From the NCBI GenBank assembly GCA_021030905.1, contig JAGFMI010000024.1:372001-436000 (forward strand): a stretch of 64,000 nt of DNA, read 5' to 3'. Positions within the stretch are counted from its first letter, which is position 1. Each line of letters opens with the position of its first letter. The notes under the pieces are model-generated. The model saw nothing but the letters and a program-made list of their open reading frames with translations. It was not told the origin of the DNA and made no database searches. Below are positions 34,545 to 45,465 of this stretch, in pieces. Source of the DNA: Pyrenula massariospora. Its lineage: Eukaryota; Ascomycota; Eurotiomycetes; Pyrenulales; Pyrenulaceae. The position numbers were made by a program, and so were the translations under genes.

Positions 34545-37397
34545 ATGCCACCCAGGATGGTATACTTCAGCTCCGTCTACTCCTTCACACCTGAAGCTGT
34601 CGACGAGGTTCGCAATGGATCAAACCAATTTCTCCGATACGACCGCGACAAGCATATCTTCGCCATGAAGACTGACAACACCGAGGAGACCAAAGGGTTC
34701 ACTGCGACACTTCGGCGTTACATTGATAGCAAACCAAATGACGATCGCTTCGATGCAAAGATTGTCCCTCTGCCGAATACACACCTGACAAACCCGCTTC
34801 AGCTCCTAAAGGCCGAACATTACTCCCAAAAATCCCGACACAAGCACCGCGAGGATTCAAGCGATGAGGAGGAGGTGAATGCGACCAACTCTCCTCGAAT
34901 CTCTCATCGACTTTTTTGGTATCCGAGTGGTGATATCCTCCCGAATGCGTCGGAGATAGAGCCTCTGCGTGCGGGATTGAATTGTGTGATCGACCCTAAT
35001 AGCCAACAACATTGTCTCGAAGTCCGAGGTCTAGATGCTCGAGTCGTTTTTACACGCCTTGAAAACACCGAGAACCTTCGGCAACTGCTACGGAATCCCC
35101 TTAAGACAGATTGGTTTGCCATTGATCATAGAAGGGACAATTATCGTTTTGAGATCTGTGCACTGCGTGGGGATCAGCAAGAGCCACATTTTGCCGTCCG
35201 TAGAATCCTGCTTGATGATGCGATCGATGCAAGCACGCTTCTCAACAAGCACATCACACAGCTAAGGTTTGCCACTGCCAATGGAGTTGAAATCCCCAGC
35301 AACCTTCAGAAACAGGAGAAGATCCACAAAGACAGGACTCGTGTGGAGTCATCTCAATGGAACAATGTAACACACGAAAGTTATGGAAAGGGAAAAGTCC
35401 GAGATTTAACATATTCCAACGAGACATCGAGTAATGATCCATCGGCCGCAAGTCAGAAGGAGCGAGTCGAAATTAGTCGCGAACAAAGTCGCTATTTGAC
35501 CATCGATAAGAGTTTACGGGTCAATGAATGGGCTGGTAATGTCGAGGTTGGCGCTGAGCCGGCTCAGGCGGTGGAAGCTCCGCCCAAAGATGGCGGGACA
35601 AGAAAATTTGGCAAGCCACGTCGACTTAAGACCACAGAAGAGGAGCGAGGAATTACAAATGCGTGGGATCATCCTGCTAGCAATGTTGAGGCTGCATCTG
35701 ATCCTCTTCGCCAACAACGACCACTATCAGACGCTGCAGGACCATCAGACCCTCACGCTCACAGCAGTGTGATCGTTCCTGATTCTACCCCACAAGCTTC
35801 CACGCCTCCCAAACCTCTCGCGACAAAAAGATTCGGCAAAACGCGTAGAGTCAAGGTGGACGAAGATGGATGTGCTCCTCCAGCCCCGGCTCCAGAACCA
35901 GTCGACCCGTATGCCAGTCTCGGCCTCTGGGATCAGCCTGACCCGTCAGAGAGATTGCAAAGCCACGACGAAATCTCAGACCGAAGATTCCACTCGACAA
36001 TGGGTCAGAAAGCTCCTAAACCTACGAACAAGGGCAATATCAGTTCAGCAAAGAAGCGAAAGGAAGTCCTCGATGCCGTATGGGGAAAGCCTGCTGAAAA
36101 GCCTCAAGGGGTCAGACAAACGCCTGAGACAACTATGATGGATGACGTCTTTGCTCTTAAATCTGCGACTGATTTCCTTCCCTGCTTAGATGCCGCACAG
36201 GCGTTCTTCGGAAATTTAGTGCTTCAGATAGACATTGGCCAGATTATTCTCACCGGTTACGGACCAAGTGGTGCACTAGCGAGCGGTGCGAAGTCCACGA
36301 CTCACGACCTTGATGATTGGAATAGTGTTTTTCATCCTGCGAATAATCGACAGGCTTTGCGAACGATGTTTACCAGTAATCTCACTACGAATGGCAGAGA
36401 TATTGATTACATCCTGGGCCTGCGGTATCACGGAACAGCACCAAGCATTGATGATCCTTTCGCCGGCAAATTGGGACTATTCGATACCGAGCCGAAAGAG
36501 AGGGCAACATGTTACGAATTCCATTGCCACTCCAAAGACAATCAGCCCTTCGTTCTGACCTTTTCTGCAAACGGAGAATCTAGTGTAACCAAGCAACTAG
36601 TCGAGCTCGGCACAATCAACATGCACTATCTAGCCCAAACCTGGGATGCTCGTATGTCTCTTCTTGGCAGTCAAACATTTTATCCAAGTAGTGCTCTCAC
36701 CGAAGCAATTGACGAGCTAAAGGACAGTCTCTTCATTCCCGGCGGCAAGATGGAGCTTGAGATCCAATACCTCCGGCCAACCAGCAACGAGATCATGATC
36801 GACAAGGTGCTCTGCAAGCGCATGACCAAGCACGCCTGCAAGAAGAATCCCGGCATCGTCATTGTGCCCACACAGATCCAACACTTGAATCTACAGTCTA
36901 AGTCCGGCAATTCGGCGCTCTGTCGCGCCTTTTCGACGCCGTACGCGCAGATGGCGGACGCGGGCGCCCTACACTGGACCGTCTCGCTGGAGTCGGAGCA
37001 CATCAACGAAAAGCTCCGAGAGAATGAGAAGATGGTCCCCGGGAATCTGCCTCGGGGCTGGACAGCGAAGGAAATTCTTTTCGCCGATAAGCATGAAGCG
37101 CAGCCGAGTGAGCAGGTTGCCGCGCTCCTGGACACCGTGAACCTGGTGATGAAACAGATCGACGGTGTCGGAGCGCTCAATTTTGGCTCACTGCTGCGCG
37201 TCCTCGAGGCGACGGGTTCTGGGATGGCTGGCACGGCGTACGGGCTCCCGAGCTCTAGCTTGCATGAGGGAAAGGGGCATTGGGATGTCCTGCCGGGTGA
37301 TAGCGCGAGCCAGGCTGGTGGTGGAAGGAGGACTGTGTGGACACATGGGCGCGGTGGGACGGCGCCGAGGGAGATCGATGAGGACTTGTACTGGTAA
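34545..37397 (+). CDS. Large uncharacterised fungal protein, 950 aa
   Basis: Single exon; the start is the ATG at 34545 in a CGACCATG context. There is no signal peptide or membrane segment. Residues 1-260 look like a folded domain, and about 270-530 is disordered and Ser/Pro/Lys-rich with two copies of a KFGK(P/T)RR(L/V)K motif (about residues 350 and 430). Residues 540-900 form a second folded region with many conserved-looking hydrophobic blocks. A Gly-rich tail ends ..EDLYW. Proteins of this layout are common in Pezizomycotina and are labelled by domains of unknown function (possibly DUF7905; from memory and not checked). The duplicated basic motif suggests binding to nucleic acid or an acidic partner; that is inference. 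Confidence 0.82.
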   Translation: MPPRMVYFSSVYSFTPEAVDEVRNGSNQFLRYDRDKHIFAMKTDNTEETKGFTATLRRYIDSKPNDDRFDAKIVPLPNTHLTNPLQLLKAEHYSQKSRHKHREDSSDEEEVNATNSPRISHRLFWYPSGDILPNASEIEPLRAGLNCVIDPNSQQHCLEVRGLDARVVFTRLENTENLRQLLRNPLKTDWFAIDHRRDNYRFEICALRGDQQEPHFAVRRILLDDAIDASTLLNKHITQLRFATANGVEIPSNLQKQEKIHKDRTRVESSQWNNVTHESYGKGKVRDLTYSNETSSNDPSAASQKERVEISREQSRYLTIDKSLRVNEWAGNVEVGAEPAQAVEAPPKDGGTRKFGKPRRLKTTEEERGITNAWDHPASNVEAASDPLRQQRPLSDAAGPSDPHAHSSVIVPDSTPQASTPPKPLATKRFGKTRRVKVDEDGCAPPAPAPEPVDPYASLGLWDQPDPSERLQSHDEISDRRFHSTMGQKAPKPTNKGNISSAKKRKEVLDAVWGKPAEKPQGVRQTPETTMMDDVFALKSATDFLPCLDAAQAFFGNLVLQIDIGQIILTGYGPSGALASGAKSTTHDLDDWNSVFHPANNRQALRTMFTSNLTTNGRDIDYILGLRYHGTAPSIDDPFAGKLGLFDTEPKERATCYEFHCHSKDNQPFVLTFSANGESSVTKQLVELGTINMHYLAQTWDARMSLLGSQTFYPSSALTEAIDELKDSLFIPGGKMELEIQYLRPTSNEIMIDKVLCKRMTKHACKKNPGIVIVPTQIQHLNLQSKSGNSALCRAFSTPYAQMADAGALHWTVSLESEHINEKLRENEKMVPGNLPRGWTAKEILFADKHEAQPSEQVAALLDTVNLVMKQIDGVGALNFGSLLRVLEATGSGMAGTAYGLPSSSLHEGKGHWDVLPGDSASQAGGGRRTVWTHGRGGTAPREIDEDLYW

Positions 37398-38015
37398 AGC
37401 GGATTGTTTGGGAACATATGTAGAAAAGGGAAGAGGGGACTATCGAGCGAGTGGTGGGTGCTAAACGGTTGAACGCTGTGCAAGGCATCGCCAGCTGTAT
37501 TGCACTGTTTAGAGTAGGGATACCGATGTGAGGTGATGAGATGAGCTGGCTTTGCACGGAATGGAAGCTGTTACTTCACGCAAATGATCGCAACAATTGA
37601 GAAGAGTCTATGCTTATGATCAGACGTCCTTTCATTTCACTCCACGTCGTTGCAGAGAAAGGAAAGATAGAGAACATGTGTCTTTCTATGCGCCCGGGAA
37701 ATAAAGAAAGGGTATCGAATTTTGTAGCTTTTTTTCCCCCTTTGACAACAAAACATCTCCAGCCGAATTTTGAATGCATGCATGCCTGGTCTGACCAAAC
37801 TCCTCGCTTCCTTGCTCGCTTGCTATACTGTCCCGCTGCGCCGAACCGAGAAATGCCCACGATGAAACAAACACGGAGAGCCGGGACTCGTGGATTGTGC
37901 ACACCCTTCCTAACATCAAATTCAGTTCTGCGAACTCTTTCAGGTATTGATGGGCGTCTTCTACGCCGTTCTTGGAACCTAATAAAATCTCCTGCTCCGT
38001 TTTTCGGTCCCCCAC
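37398..38015. other. 3' flanks of two convergent genes
   Basis: The plus-strand 950-aa gene and minus-strand RPB7 converge here. Minus frames at 37576-38154 extend RPB7 exon 3 sequence in other frames and are shadows. Nothing else seen. Confidence 0.5.
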
Positions 38016-38665
38016 TCACGTCCTCTGCGCCCCGTAGAAGTCGTCCGTGATGCTCCCCACCGCGTTGATCTTCTCGACGTCGCTGCGCAGCCCGATGATC
38101 TTGACGCGGATCGCGGTGCCCTTTTCGATGACCTCGTCGGCGCCGTTGGTCCACTGTGGGGGCGTTGCGTCGCCGTCGTATTTGATGTCTCCGGGGATGA
38201 GCTAGAGGGAAGTGAGTTGGGAGCCCAAATTTGAGAGGGATAGGGGGTGGGGGAGAGGTGAGGTACGTGGTGGGATATGAAGATTGGTAAGGGGCCTGCG
38301 TCGGCGAAGATTCCGCCGGCGTTAACGCCGGTTACCATTGCGTCGACCTAGACCCGGCAACTGTTAGTCTCGTAGCTTGAGAGTTTTCAATATTCGCTTC
38401 TCATCCTTCGTCTTACAGTTTCATATTTGAACGGCTTCCATACGATCGCCCGGTAGCTGCATGTGAACTCGGCCTGACCAGTGCCTGGGATGACTTTCCC
38501 CCGCGAGATCTCGAGGAGGTGCGTGATGCAAATTATGTAGTACTCGCCCTGGCAGGTGCCTTCGACGTCTTGGTATAGGCGGCCAGTGAGCTGCTCGCGG
38601 ATGTGCTTGCCGAAGAAGGAGGGGTGGATTGTTATTTGGCGGGTGAGGTCTTTGAGGAAGAACAT
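38016..38665 (-). CDS. RPB7: RNA polymerase II subunit Rpb7
   Basis: Exons are 38665-38417, 38347-38267 and 38201-38016, giving 171 aa, the same length as yeast Rpb7. Introns of 69 nt (CTAAC branch) and 65 nt are both phase 0. The N-terminal RNP-like half (MFFLKDLT, HPSFFG, DVEGTCQGEYYI, PGTGQAEF, YRAIVWKPFK) and the C-terminal S1/OB half (VDAMVTGVNAGGIFADAGPLPIFIS, RVKIIGLRSDVEKINAVGSITDDFYG) are complete. Rpb7 pairs with Rpb4 as the stalk of RNA polymerase II and binds emerging RNA. A GTGAGT overlapping the stop could allow a further exon, but the length matches the family without it. Confidence 0.94.
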
Positions 38666-39249
38666 ATTTATATGAAAAGAATCCAGTGATGGACGGAGGG
38701 AGAGAGGCGGTCGTCGGGGTAGCTAAGAATGTGGGGAGAGTATGACAGGGTCCGAGGGAAGAAAGGGAGCAGGTAAGTCGCTTCTGTAAGTTGTGGATGT
38801 TAGCGAAGACTGAGAAGGATCTAGTCTTGGAGACCAAGGGTCGTCGAAATTATGGTATTGCACATCATCCCGGGAGGATGCTGAGCGGTAGAAAGTTTCT
38901 CAGAAAGAAGCGAGCATCTCGAATAATGTTTCTTAAACGAGGTGCGAATCTTGTGGTGCCCGTGTTAACGAAGCGTTGAAGCTTACCGGATATCGAAGAG
39001 GTGTACAAGGCAGGCCACTGAAAGATGTCTGCTAGTATTTTTGAAGGCTTTCTCAGCCTGACATCCATGCGTTGGGGATAGGCGCCAGCAGTAATGATTG
39101 TCGAAGGCTGCGGCGGGGTGGCAGCAAAGGAACCATTCCAGACACTCAAAGAATGCGACGCCTGCATGGAACTTTGATAACCGGAGCGTGGATAATCCGA
39201 CCCGATACTTGGCGGGGATTTCTTAAATCGTAAACTCGCCGCGGCCTTA
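38666..39249. other. Upstream of RPB7; possible tail of the HET relic
   Basis: A 132-codon minus frame (38865-39263) follows the HET relic in its last frame and may be its unconserved C-terminal part. Otherwise this is the RPB7 promoter. Confidence 0.35.
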
Positions 39250-39850
39250 GCATAAGCACACATACTGCCACGGGTAAACGATGCAATGCCAGACTATGCG
39301 AGCAGTCTGTCGTCGCCGGGAGTAACATCACACTCAGTATTTCTTCTAACATGTCATACCATGTTTCCAGCCAGACTTCGGCCTCAGACGATTCAAGTGA
39401 GAAGGGAAGAGGATACTTGTAGCGCCTTTTATTCTCCTTGTCGGCTAGAGGATGGTGTGATGACTCCAAACACGAGTAGGAATTGCACTCGAAATATATC
39501 TCGCGGTGATGGAATTCAAAATTCGGGACGAAAATGATCGCTCTTGGAACATCCATGCTCTTTGAGCAAGGAAATCCTCTTCTCGATCCCAAACCCAATT
39601 CATGAGCATTTTCATGCGATCGGTATCTCCCAACACACGTGTTGTGACTCCAGCGATCTCAAGGTCAATTATGCGCTATTCAACCTTTTCTCTTTCACGC
39701 AGAAACCCTCTGGTTGAGCCCTTGCAGTCGGCAGCGCCAACCGCCAATGTGGCATTCTGGAAACCTTTGGCCATTCGAGGACACCCGCGTTGCCAATCTT
39801 GCTGATCGTCTTGCACAACGCAAAATATGTCGCTTCACAGAGGAATCCGC
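39250..39850 (-). pseudogene. HET-domain (heterokaryon incompatibility) gene relic
   Basis: Read on the minus strand, successive frames give the classic HET blocks in order: CVVQDDQQDW (about 39798-39827), FQNATLAVGAADCKG (about 39721-39765), RAWMFQERSFSSRIL (about 39531-39570), REIYFEC, ETWYDML and TECDVTPGDDRLLA-stop-SGIAS (about 39280-39320). The pieces lie in different frames and are broken by at least two stops (near 39677 and 39290), and the N-terminal part is missing. HET proteins trigger death after fusion of unlike strains. This copy cannot make one. Confidence 0.78.
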
Positions 39851-40441
39851 CTGCCCTTCCCGTACCGTGCATGGTAGTATAGCTCATTCGAGCCATGCTG
39901 CCAATTAAAAGATGCTAGACCCTCATAAATGACAGTTTGTGCCTTTCGACAGGGTAATAACATCGTATAACGTTATGTAAGCGGCGCTAAATTTTCAGAA
40001 ACGCCATTGTGAGTAATCCCAGTCTTCTACTGTCCAAGGAAGTCGAGTTCACTTCGACTTTTGGTAGCATGAAATACATCATTGCACTATAGGACCATCG
40101 TAAATCCGACAAGATTGTTAGTCCTCTCAGCAGCGATCTCTCATGTCCACTATTAGCGGCGCCTTGTGGTATCCTCACAAGCCCTTGTGGTCCGATGCTC
40201 TACGCCTAGCACGTTTGTGGTATCTGGTCATAGCTCATTCACATGAATTCAGAGCCTCATCCTAGTTCTGTACAGTATTGCACTGAGCAAATAAGCAAGG
40301 TCATAGATGCTGATCAGTGCGCCGGTCCGGTCTACCCCAATCCACAGTTCCCCCTTCCTCCTCGCTAGTGCCGTCTATTCGTCACTTTTGCCTCGTCGTA
40401 TTTCCCTCGATGCTGCGACTCTAGCAAATTCACTTTTTTAC
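39851..40441. other. Intergenic
   Basis: No gene seen between the HET relic and the 3' end of the CorA-like gene. Confidence 0.5.
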
Positions 40442-41843
40442 CTATTTGCTGTGTAGCTCTTTACATTGACACGTTATTTCCACCTCAGTGCCCACGCTAC
40501 CCTTTTGATGCCAGGGCACAAGGCCCAACCCCCAACCCTTATATAACGCCACTAGCAGGAGAGTGCAAGGCAGCGTAAAAGCCCAGTAGATCCAAAACCG
40601 GGATGAGACAACCACGTCTTCCGACCAGGTCAGCGTAGGTACCGCAAAAAGTGTGGCGAAGAAAGTCCCAGGCAAGAAAAAAATAGTCATCAGTGCCACC
40701 ACTTTCATCGAGGCGCTGTCATGCTTTGTGGAGGAAGCGATCTGTAGGCTTGTGGTCGCGTCATTTTGGTTAATGAGGTTGAACACCTGCCATTTGCTGT
40801 CAGTATGCTAAGCATGGTCCGCTATCATAGAAATGCCAAGGGGAAGCGGTTCCTACCACAGAAAGCTGGTTTCTTGCCCTCTCCTGCAGATACTTAGTGT
40901 CTTTCTCCCTCGCCGCAATCTGCTTGCGAACGAGCTTCAGGGCTTCAGCGGTCTTGCTCAGGCCCGATCCTCCCTCTCGGATTAGCACACAAGACCTACT
41001 CGCCGCCTCCGTCAGCAGTGGTACAATATCACCCAGCTCATCTGCTATCTCAATATGCCGCAGCACGTTAGCCAGCGTGGCGGTTGAAAAGCCCACTATC
41101 TGTGACATCTCCGCGAAATAGCTAAGCTGCGATTTCCATGTCTTGCTGTGGCCTCTGTTCCAGGACTCCCAGCATCCGTACCCGGTCTGGCTCTCAACCT
41201 GGCGGATACTCTGCATCTCGTTAATGAGGATGCTCTCGATCCAGCGGTGGATTTCCAGGAGGGCGACGAAGCGCAGCAGCCAAGGTTGGGCGACCAGATC
41301 TCTCTGCAGTTCAATAGTTTTGGCGAAAGAACGGAAAATTTCATTGCTGTCATCGACACTGTCAGAGTGCCTAGGGACGAGGACACCTCTGGTCCATCCC
41401 GAAGAGTGATTGTAGGACCAAATCAGGCAAACCGAAACTGTTTTCAGATAAAACGTGTCTAAAACATTTCTTGACTCGCTCGAAGGCTCGCTTTGAAAGT
41501 GCATCAGTCCGTAACTCTCTCTCTGGAGCATATGCAGCACGTAGGGCTCCAATTCGAAGGTGGTGAACAGGTTCAAGAAGATGTCTCGGGTGATTTGTAG
41601 CTCTCCATAAGGATGTCTGTTGATTCTCACGAGCTGTAAACCGGCCACGGGCCTTTGAGAGTCCAGTTCTGGCGACGTTCGAGTAGCTCGCTGGATCAGG
41701 CTGCGCGCCCCGGTGCTCTCTTGTTTGAAGACCGTTATGTTTGGATACGCGAGAGTCTCCAGCAAATGATGAGCGCCGCCCTGTAGACTGAACTTTTGCT
41801 CTGAGAAGAATTTATCTTTAGCTTGTTGTCGAAGGCTGTCCAT
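40442..41843 (-). CDS. CorA-like membrane transporter protein
   Basis: Exons are 41843-40857 and 40786-40442, giving 443 aa. The 70-nt intron has donor GTAGGA and branch CTGAC and is phase 0. The first in-frame ATG is at 41843. The N-terminal 340 residues are soluble and largely helical, as in fungal CorA-like divalent-cation transporters. The join restores the VFNLINQNDATTSLQIA helix before two transmembrane segments (VVALMTIFFLPGTFFATLFA and FWIYWAFTLPCTLLLVAL). The FLPGTF start of TM1 is characteristic. The GMN signature that normally ends TM1 is absent (AVP instead), so ion transport is uncertain. The gene stands between two HET relics. An additional 5' exon is possible. Confidence 0.8.
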
Positions 41844-42584
41844 GCTTGATCGCTCCGGTGCCCTTTGGCCTGACAAGCTGTAGCAGTTACAAAAATATCA
41901 AAGTAGCGATTACTGCAACTGTCTGGCCAATTGCGAAGTCGCCTCGAGAAATGGCCAGACTAGATGGGGACTGCGCCACTTGTGCACTTGATTTTTATTT
42001 GCCTCGCCTCTGACAATTTGACAGCCTCGCCAGCCGCAGAATTCACTAAAATGTCAACTCACCGCAGCCTGCGCCCATTTCGAGAGGATCAATTTTGCAA
42101 TCAAGGATAACGTATTCTCTTTCGTGGTCATAGACTTCGGGTTACTAATTGCTCATATCCCGATTGCATAAGGCCAGCAAATAAAATCGGGAGCTCTTGA
42201 CATAATTTCGGTATCCATGGTCCGGAGAAGAAATCAACAAGTACAAGTGTCCAAGGATACGGATGTGTCCGACTGATTGGGAGATTGAAGCGGAAATTGG
42301 TGGGGAGTCCAGCTCGCTTTTAGGGGTAGCCTAGGACATTAAATCGAGTTCATGTGATTTGCGATGTAGATTGCCTTGAAGCCTGATGTTACGCCGTTTG
42401 GAGGCACTATCTACGAATGCGGAACCAAGTTAGTATGTTAATTGGCGTGACTAGAAGATGGGCTTTGGGAGAGATTTTTAATAATTAGGAATATAAGATT
42501 TTTGCGTAAAATTCTACAAACTTAATCCTCCGTGGCGGTGCGTTCCAGTTAAAATTATCTTCGTCCAATTGACACTAATTCGAA
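41844..42584. other. Intergenic, nothing recognised
   Basis: Upstream flank of the CorA-like gene; no coding frame or repeat seen. Confidence 0.5.
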
Positions 42585-42656
42585 TTAGCAATCGGCTAGC
42601 GCGTCTGACTGTTACCCAATCGGGAAAGTTCATCAGGAGGTTGGTGGTTCGAGGTC
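42585..42656 (+). pseudogene. tRNA-Asn pseudogene with intron-like insert
   Basis: AGCGCGTCTGACTGTTA (42598-42614) is the D-stem/anticodon region of tRNA-Asn (anticodon GTT). A 17-nt insert follows at the tRNA intron position and then ATCAGG, which restores the anticodon stem. The variable loop and the TTCGAGG loop are present. However, the 3' half of the T stem (expected CCACC) and the acceptor stem do not pair. Hence a decayed tRNA or a tRNA-derived fragment. Confidence 0.65.
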
Positions 42657-43383
42657 ATAGAACTCCATCATTTATACATTGCATAAACTAACCATGGAGC
42701 AGCCCACCCGGGGGAGATACAAGATATATTTTTTTCAAGCTTCTTCTTCTTCGTCTTTATCTTTGCGTGCCTTAGTAAGGAAAGCAGGAAAGGTTTACAC
42801 GGACTTCGTATGTTGTAGGGATCATGGGGATAAGACGACTACACAACATGGTGCAGAGAGGAGTAATGATTATTTCGGGCGTTTTCTAGACCTGGCTTTT
42901 CTGGAAGCTGAGAATAGGTTTAATGACTGGAGATTGTGTCATAGGTGTTTGAATTATTGGGATTGGCGTTTCCGCCTTCATTGTTACTAGAGGTTACAAT
43001 ATCCTGAGCGACAGGCAGCAAGAAGCAACACTCGCAGCTTCTTCACCCCCTCGTGTTTTGGGTGTTCGTTGGGCGGCACGCGAGTCCTTGCGCTCTTGTG
43101 CCCGTCTAATCCTGCCGATGGAGGACGTGCTGGTGATGGCTGGCGCATCAGGACACGCTCGAATTCATTGCTGTGTCGGTTTGCATTTGTTCACGATTAT
43201 AAACTCACCCTTGGAGTAATTCGCTGAGTGCTCGGAAGGCACAGATGAGTCACATTACGCCTGCCCCCTGAAGCTACACTGGCGCATTTCAAAGTAGGGA
43301 TATTAGGATGAAGAATTGGCAAGACGAAGCGAATGGGCGGTTAGAACGAGATAGGCGGCATATTGAAAACGCCGACGACTGAA
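42657..43383. other. Intergenic, nothing firm
   Basis: A 103-codon plus frame (42679-42990), Ser- and Arg-rich, follows the pseudo-tRNA. It has no domain or splice partners and was not called. Confidence 0.35.
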
Positions 43384-43659
43384 TTAATTAGCTAAAAGTG
43401 TACAAAGACCCCCTTCGATAACTTGACATACAATCCTCACAAACTCCAGGTAAGTCATTATGTTTTGATCGGAATGTGTACAAAAGCAGTCGATCCAAAG
43501 CCATCCATATCTGAATCTCTGACTCACGGTGGTAGCATTTTGAATTGTCGTGACCAATAAATCAAACAGAATTTGACCTTCGAAACTGCCAATATTCGGC
43601 GTGTTCGTCATCATCATCAGCCCGTTTTGGGGTGTTGCACAATTGGGCCGCAAAGCCAC
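43384..43659 (-). pseudogene. Second HET-domain fragment
   Basis: A 91-codon minus frame contains FEGQILFDLLVTTIQNATTV, then RYGWLWIDCFC and CQVIEGGLCTLLAN. These align in order with the HET blocks (LP.T.QDAI.V, RYLWIDSLCI, M..VY..A..TIAA). The QDD..DW part is replaced, and there is no recognisable sequence on either side, so this looks like a fragment rather than a gene. Confidence 0.55.
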
Positions 43660-44721
43660 CTACATAAAGACCCTTTAACTGTGGGTGCGCACCAATACCG
43701 CATCGCTGAGATCATTTTAGCCCACGTAGGTCAAACGGATGGGAGATTCTCCAGGATCAAGGGCCGGGCAATATCGATGGTGTCTCACGCAGCTCTGAAG
43801 CCATCCGTAGGCGAGATTGACATCCGGCAAGCTCGTGACTGCGCGGCCTAGCACCATTTATGCTGCATGGAGAGGTTGCTCGAGCGTGAAGTCACGCGGT
43901 CAGCAAGAATGTAAAATTTCAATACCACGTGAACCTTCTTTGAAATGAGTCAATCACTCCTGTTATGCTAGGGGTGATAGGTAAGATATTAGTATCCAAA
44001 ACCTCCGTGTCGAGTTCTAACTCAATTGACTTCAAGACATTCATTAAAACCACTCATCAACAAGAGCCCTCTTTGCGCCTTCTAGAATTAGTTGATCCAG
44101 CTCACAACCTTCACTTGCAGCAGCCTCTACTTGGACTCTCTTTTCAGATGTGGAATCCATATTTTGAAGCTTTCGAGACTTAAATTCAATAATTCCTTAG
44201 AAGTCATTCCACAGACTTTACAAGTTTTAGTGTGTGACTTGAAATGATTATTAAGATCTGACATGAGGAGAAGGCTGCAACATTTGATGAACCGTGCTAA
44301 AGAATCCTAGGAGCATCCTAAAATTCTGTAGGCAAACTTTAATGTAGCTGGGTGATGAAGGTGATGCCAATATGAACACAGGTAGATCCCGTAAGTTTGT
44401 GTTGACTACCGTCAGCTACACTAAGTTGAAGAAGGTTCTGTAGGTATACAACTGGCAACGTGCAGAAAAGTATTTGCGTGTCGAGGATGCTGAACTAGGT
44501 CATGTGACGCGCGGCGCCGTCACATTCCTTGGCGGCATGCCTGTCCCATCGCTCCCCTCCCTCGCCGCAATCAGGTTGCTTCCGAGGTCGTCACCCCAGC
44601 CAATGGGATAGGCAGACATGTGAGCCGGCTAGGTGACCAGGATAAGTAATCAGGTTTTCGGACACATCACATTTCTCTCTTTTGACTGTTCTTGTTCTCC
44701 AAGACACCAAAGGGATCAAAA
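43660..44721. other. Intergenic, nothing recognised
   Basis: No coding or RNA signal apart from the promoter of the Mpo1-like gene in the last few hundred bases. Confidence 0.5.
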
Positions 44722-45465
44722 ATGGCGCTGAACCTCGAGAAGCAGTTACGCTTTGTAAGTCCGATCTGCGCGCTGCCGCTTTTAAACCCTCGGTCCAAGC
44801 TAATTGTGCCGCAGTATGGCGCCTACCATCATAACCCAGTGAGGCCTCTGAAGGATTCATATGACCTGAGACTTATTGCGCTAATCTGCACTAGGTGAAC
44901 GTAGCAATTCACGTCAGCTGCGTGCCAGTGTTGCTCTTCACAGGCATCTTGCTAGTAAGCTGGCCCCAGAGCACCTTCGTCCTGACTCAATACCTCTACA
45001 CAGGGCACAAATGCGCCTAGTCTATTCCCCGTCCCTGAAAATCTCGCCATCAAAAACCTCCCTCCCAATATCGGCACAATTGCCGGCTTCGCCTACTCAA
45101 TCCTCTATGTCCTTCTCGAGCCCGTCGCCGGTGGCATTCTCGCTCCATTCATTCTCGGCGGCACCGCCCTCGCCAATTACTTGACTAGCACGTACGGCGC
45201 TACGGCGAACTGGTGGGCTGGCGGAATACACGTCGTGTCGTGGATTGCGCAATTTGTTGGACACGGGGTATATGAGGGACGGGCTCCTGCGCTACTGGAT
45301 AACATTGTTCAGGCGGTCTTTTTGGCGCCGTTATTTGTATGGTTGGAGGTGCTGTTCGACTTTGGGTACCGGCCGGAGTTGAAAAAGAGGCTGGATGCTG
45401 GGGTGGAGGAGGATATTATGAAATTTAAGGGAGCGAACGGGAAGGCAGCGAATGGACATACTTGA
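44722..45465 (+). CDS. Mpo1-like protein (DUF962), 2-hydroxy fatty acid dioxygenase family
   Basis: Exons are 44722-44754, 44815-44838, 44895-44954 and 45004-45465, giving 192 aa. The introns are 60, 56 and 49 nt and all phase 0. Exon 2 codes only YGAYHHNP, a conserved iron-ligand block of the family, followed by NVAIHVSCVP in exon 3 and WIAQFVGHGVYEGRAPALLDN in exon 4. Four hydrophobic segments suggest an ER membrane protein. Yeast Mpo1 is an Fe2+ dioxygenase that removes one carbon from 2-hydroxy fatty acids in phytosphingosine breakdown; the same role is likely here. Wobble positions switch from C to G in the middle of exon 4. Confidence 0.9.

Noticed and set aside
37576-38154. 192-codon minus frame running from RPB7 exon 3 sequence into its 3' flank
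   Set aside because: It is another frame of RPB7 exon 3 continuing past the stop. Rpb7 is complete at the normal family length without it.
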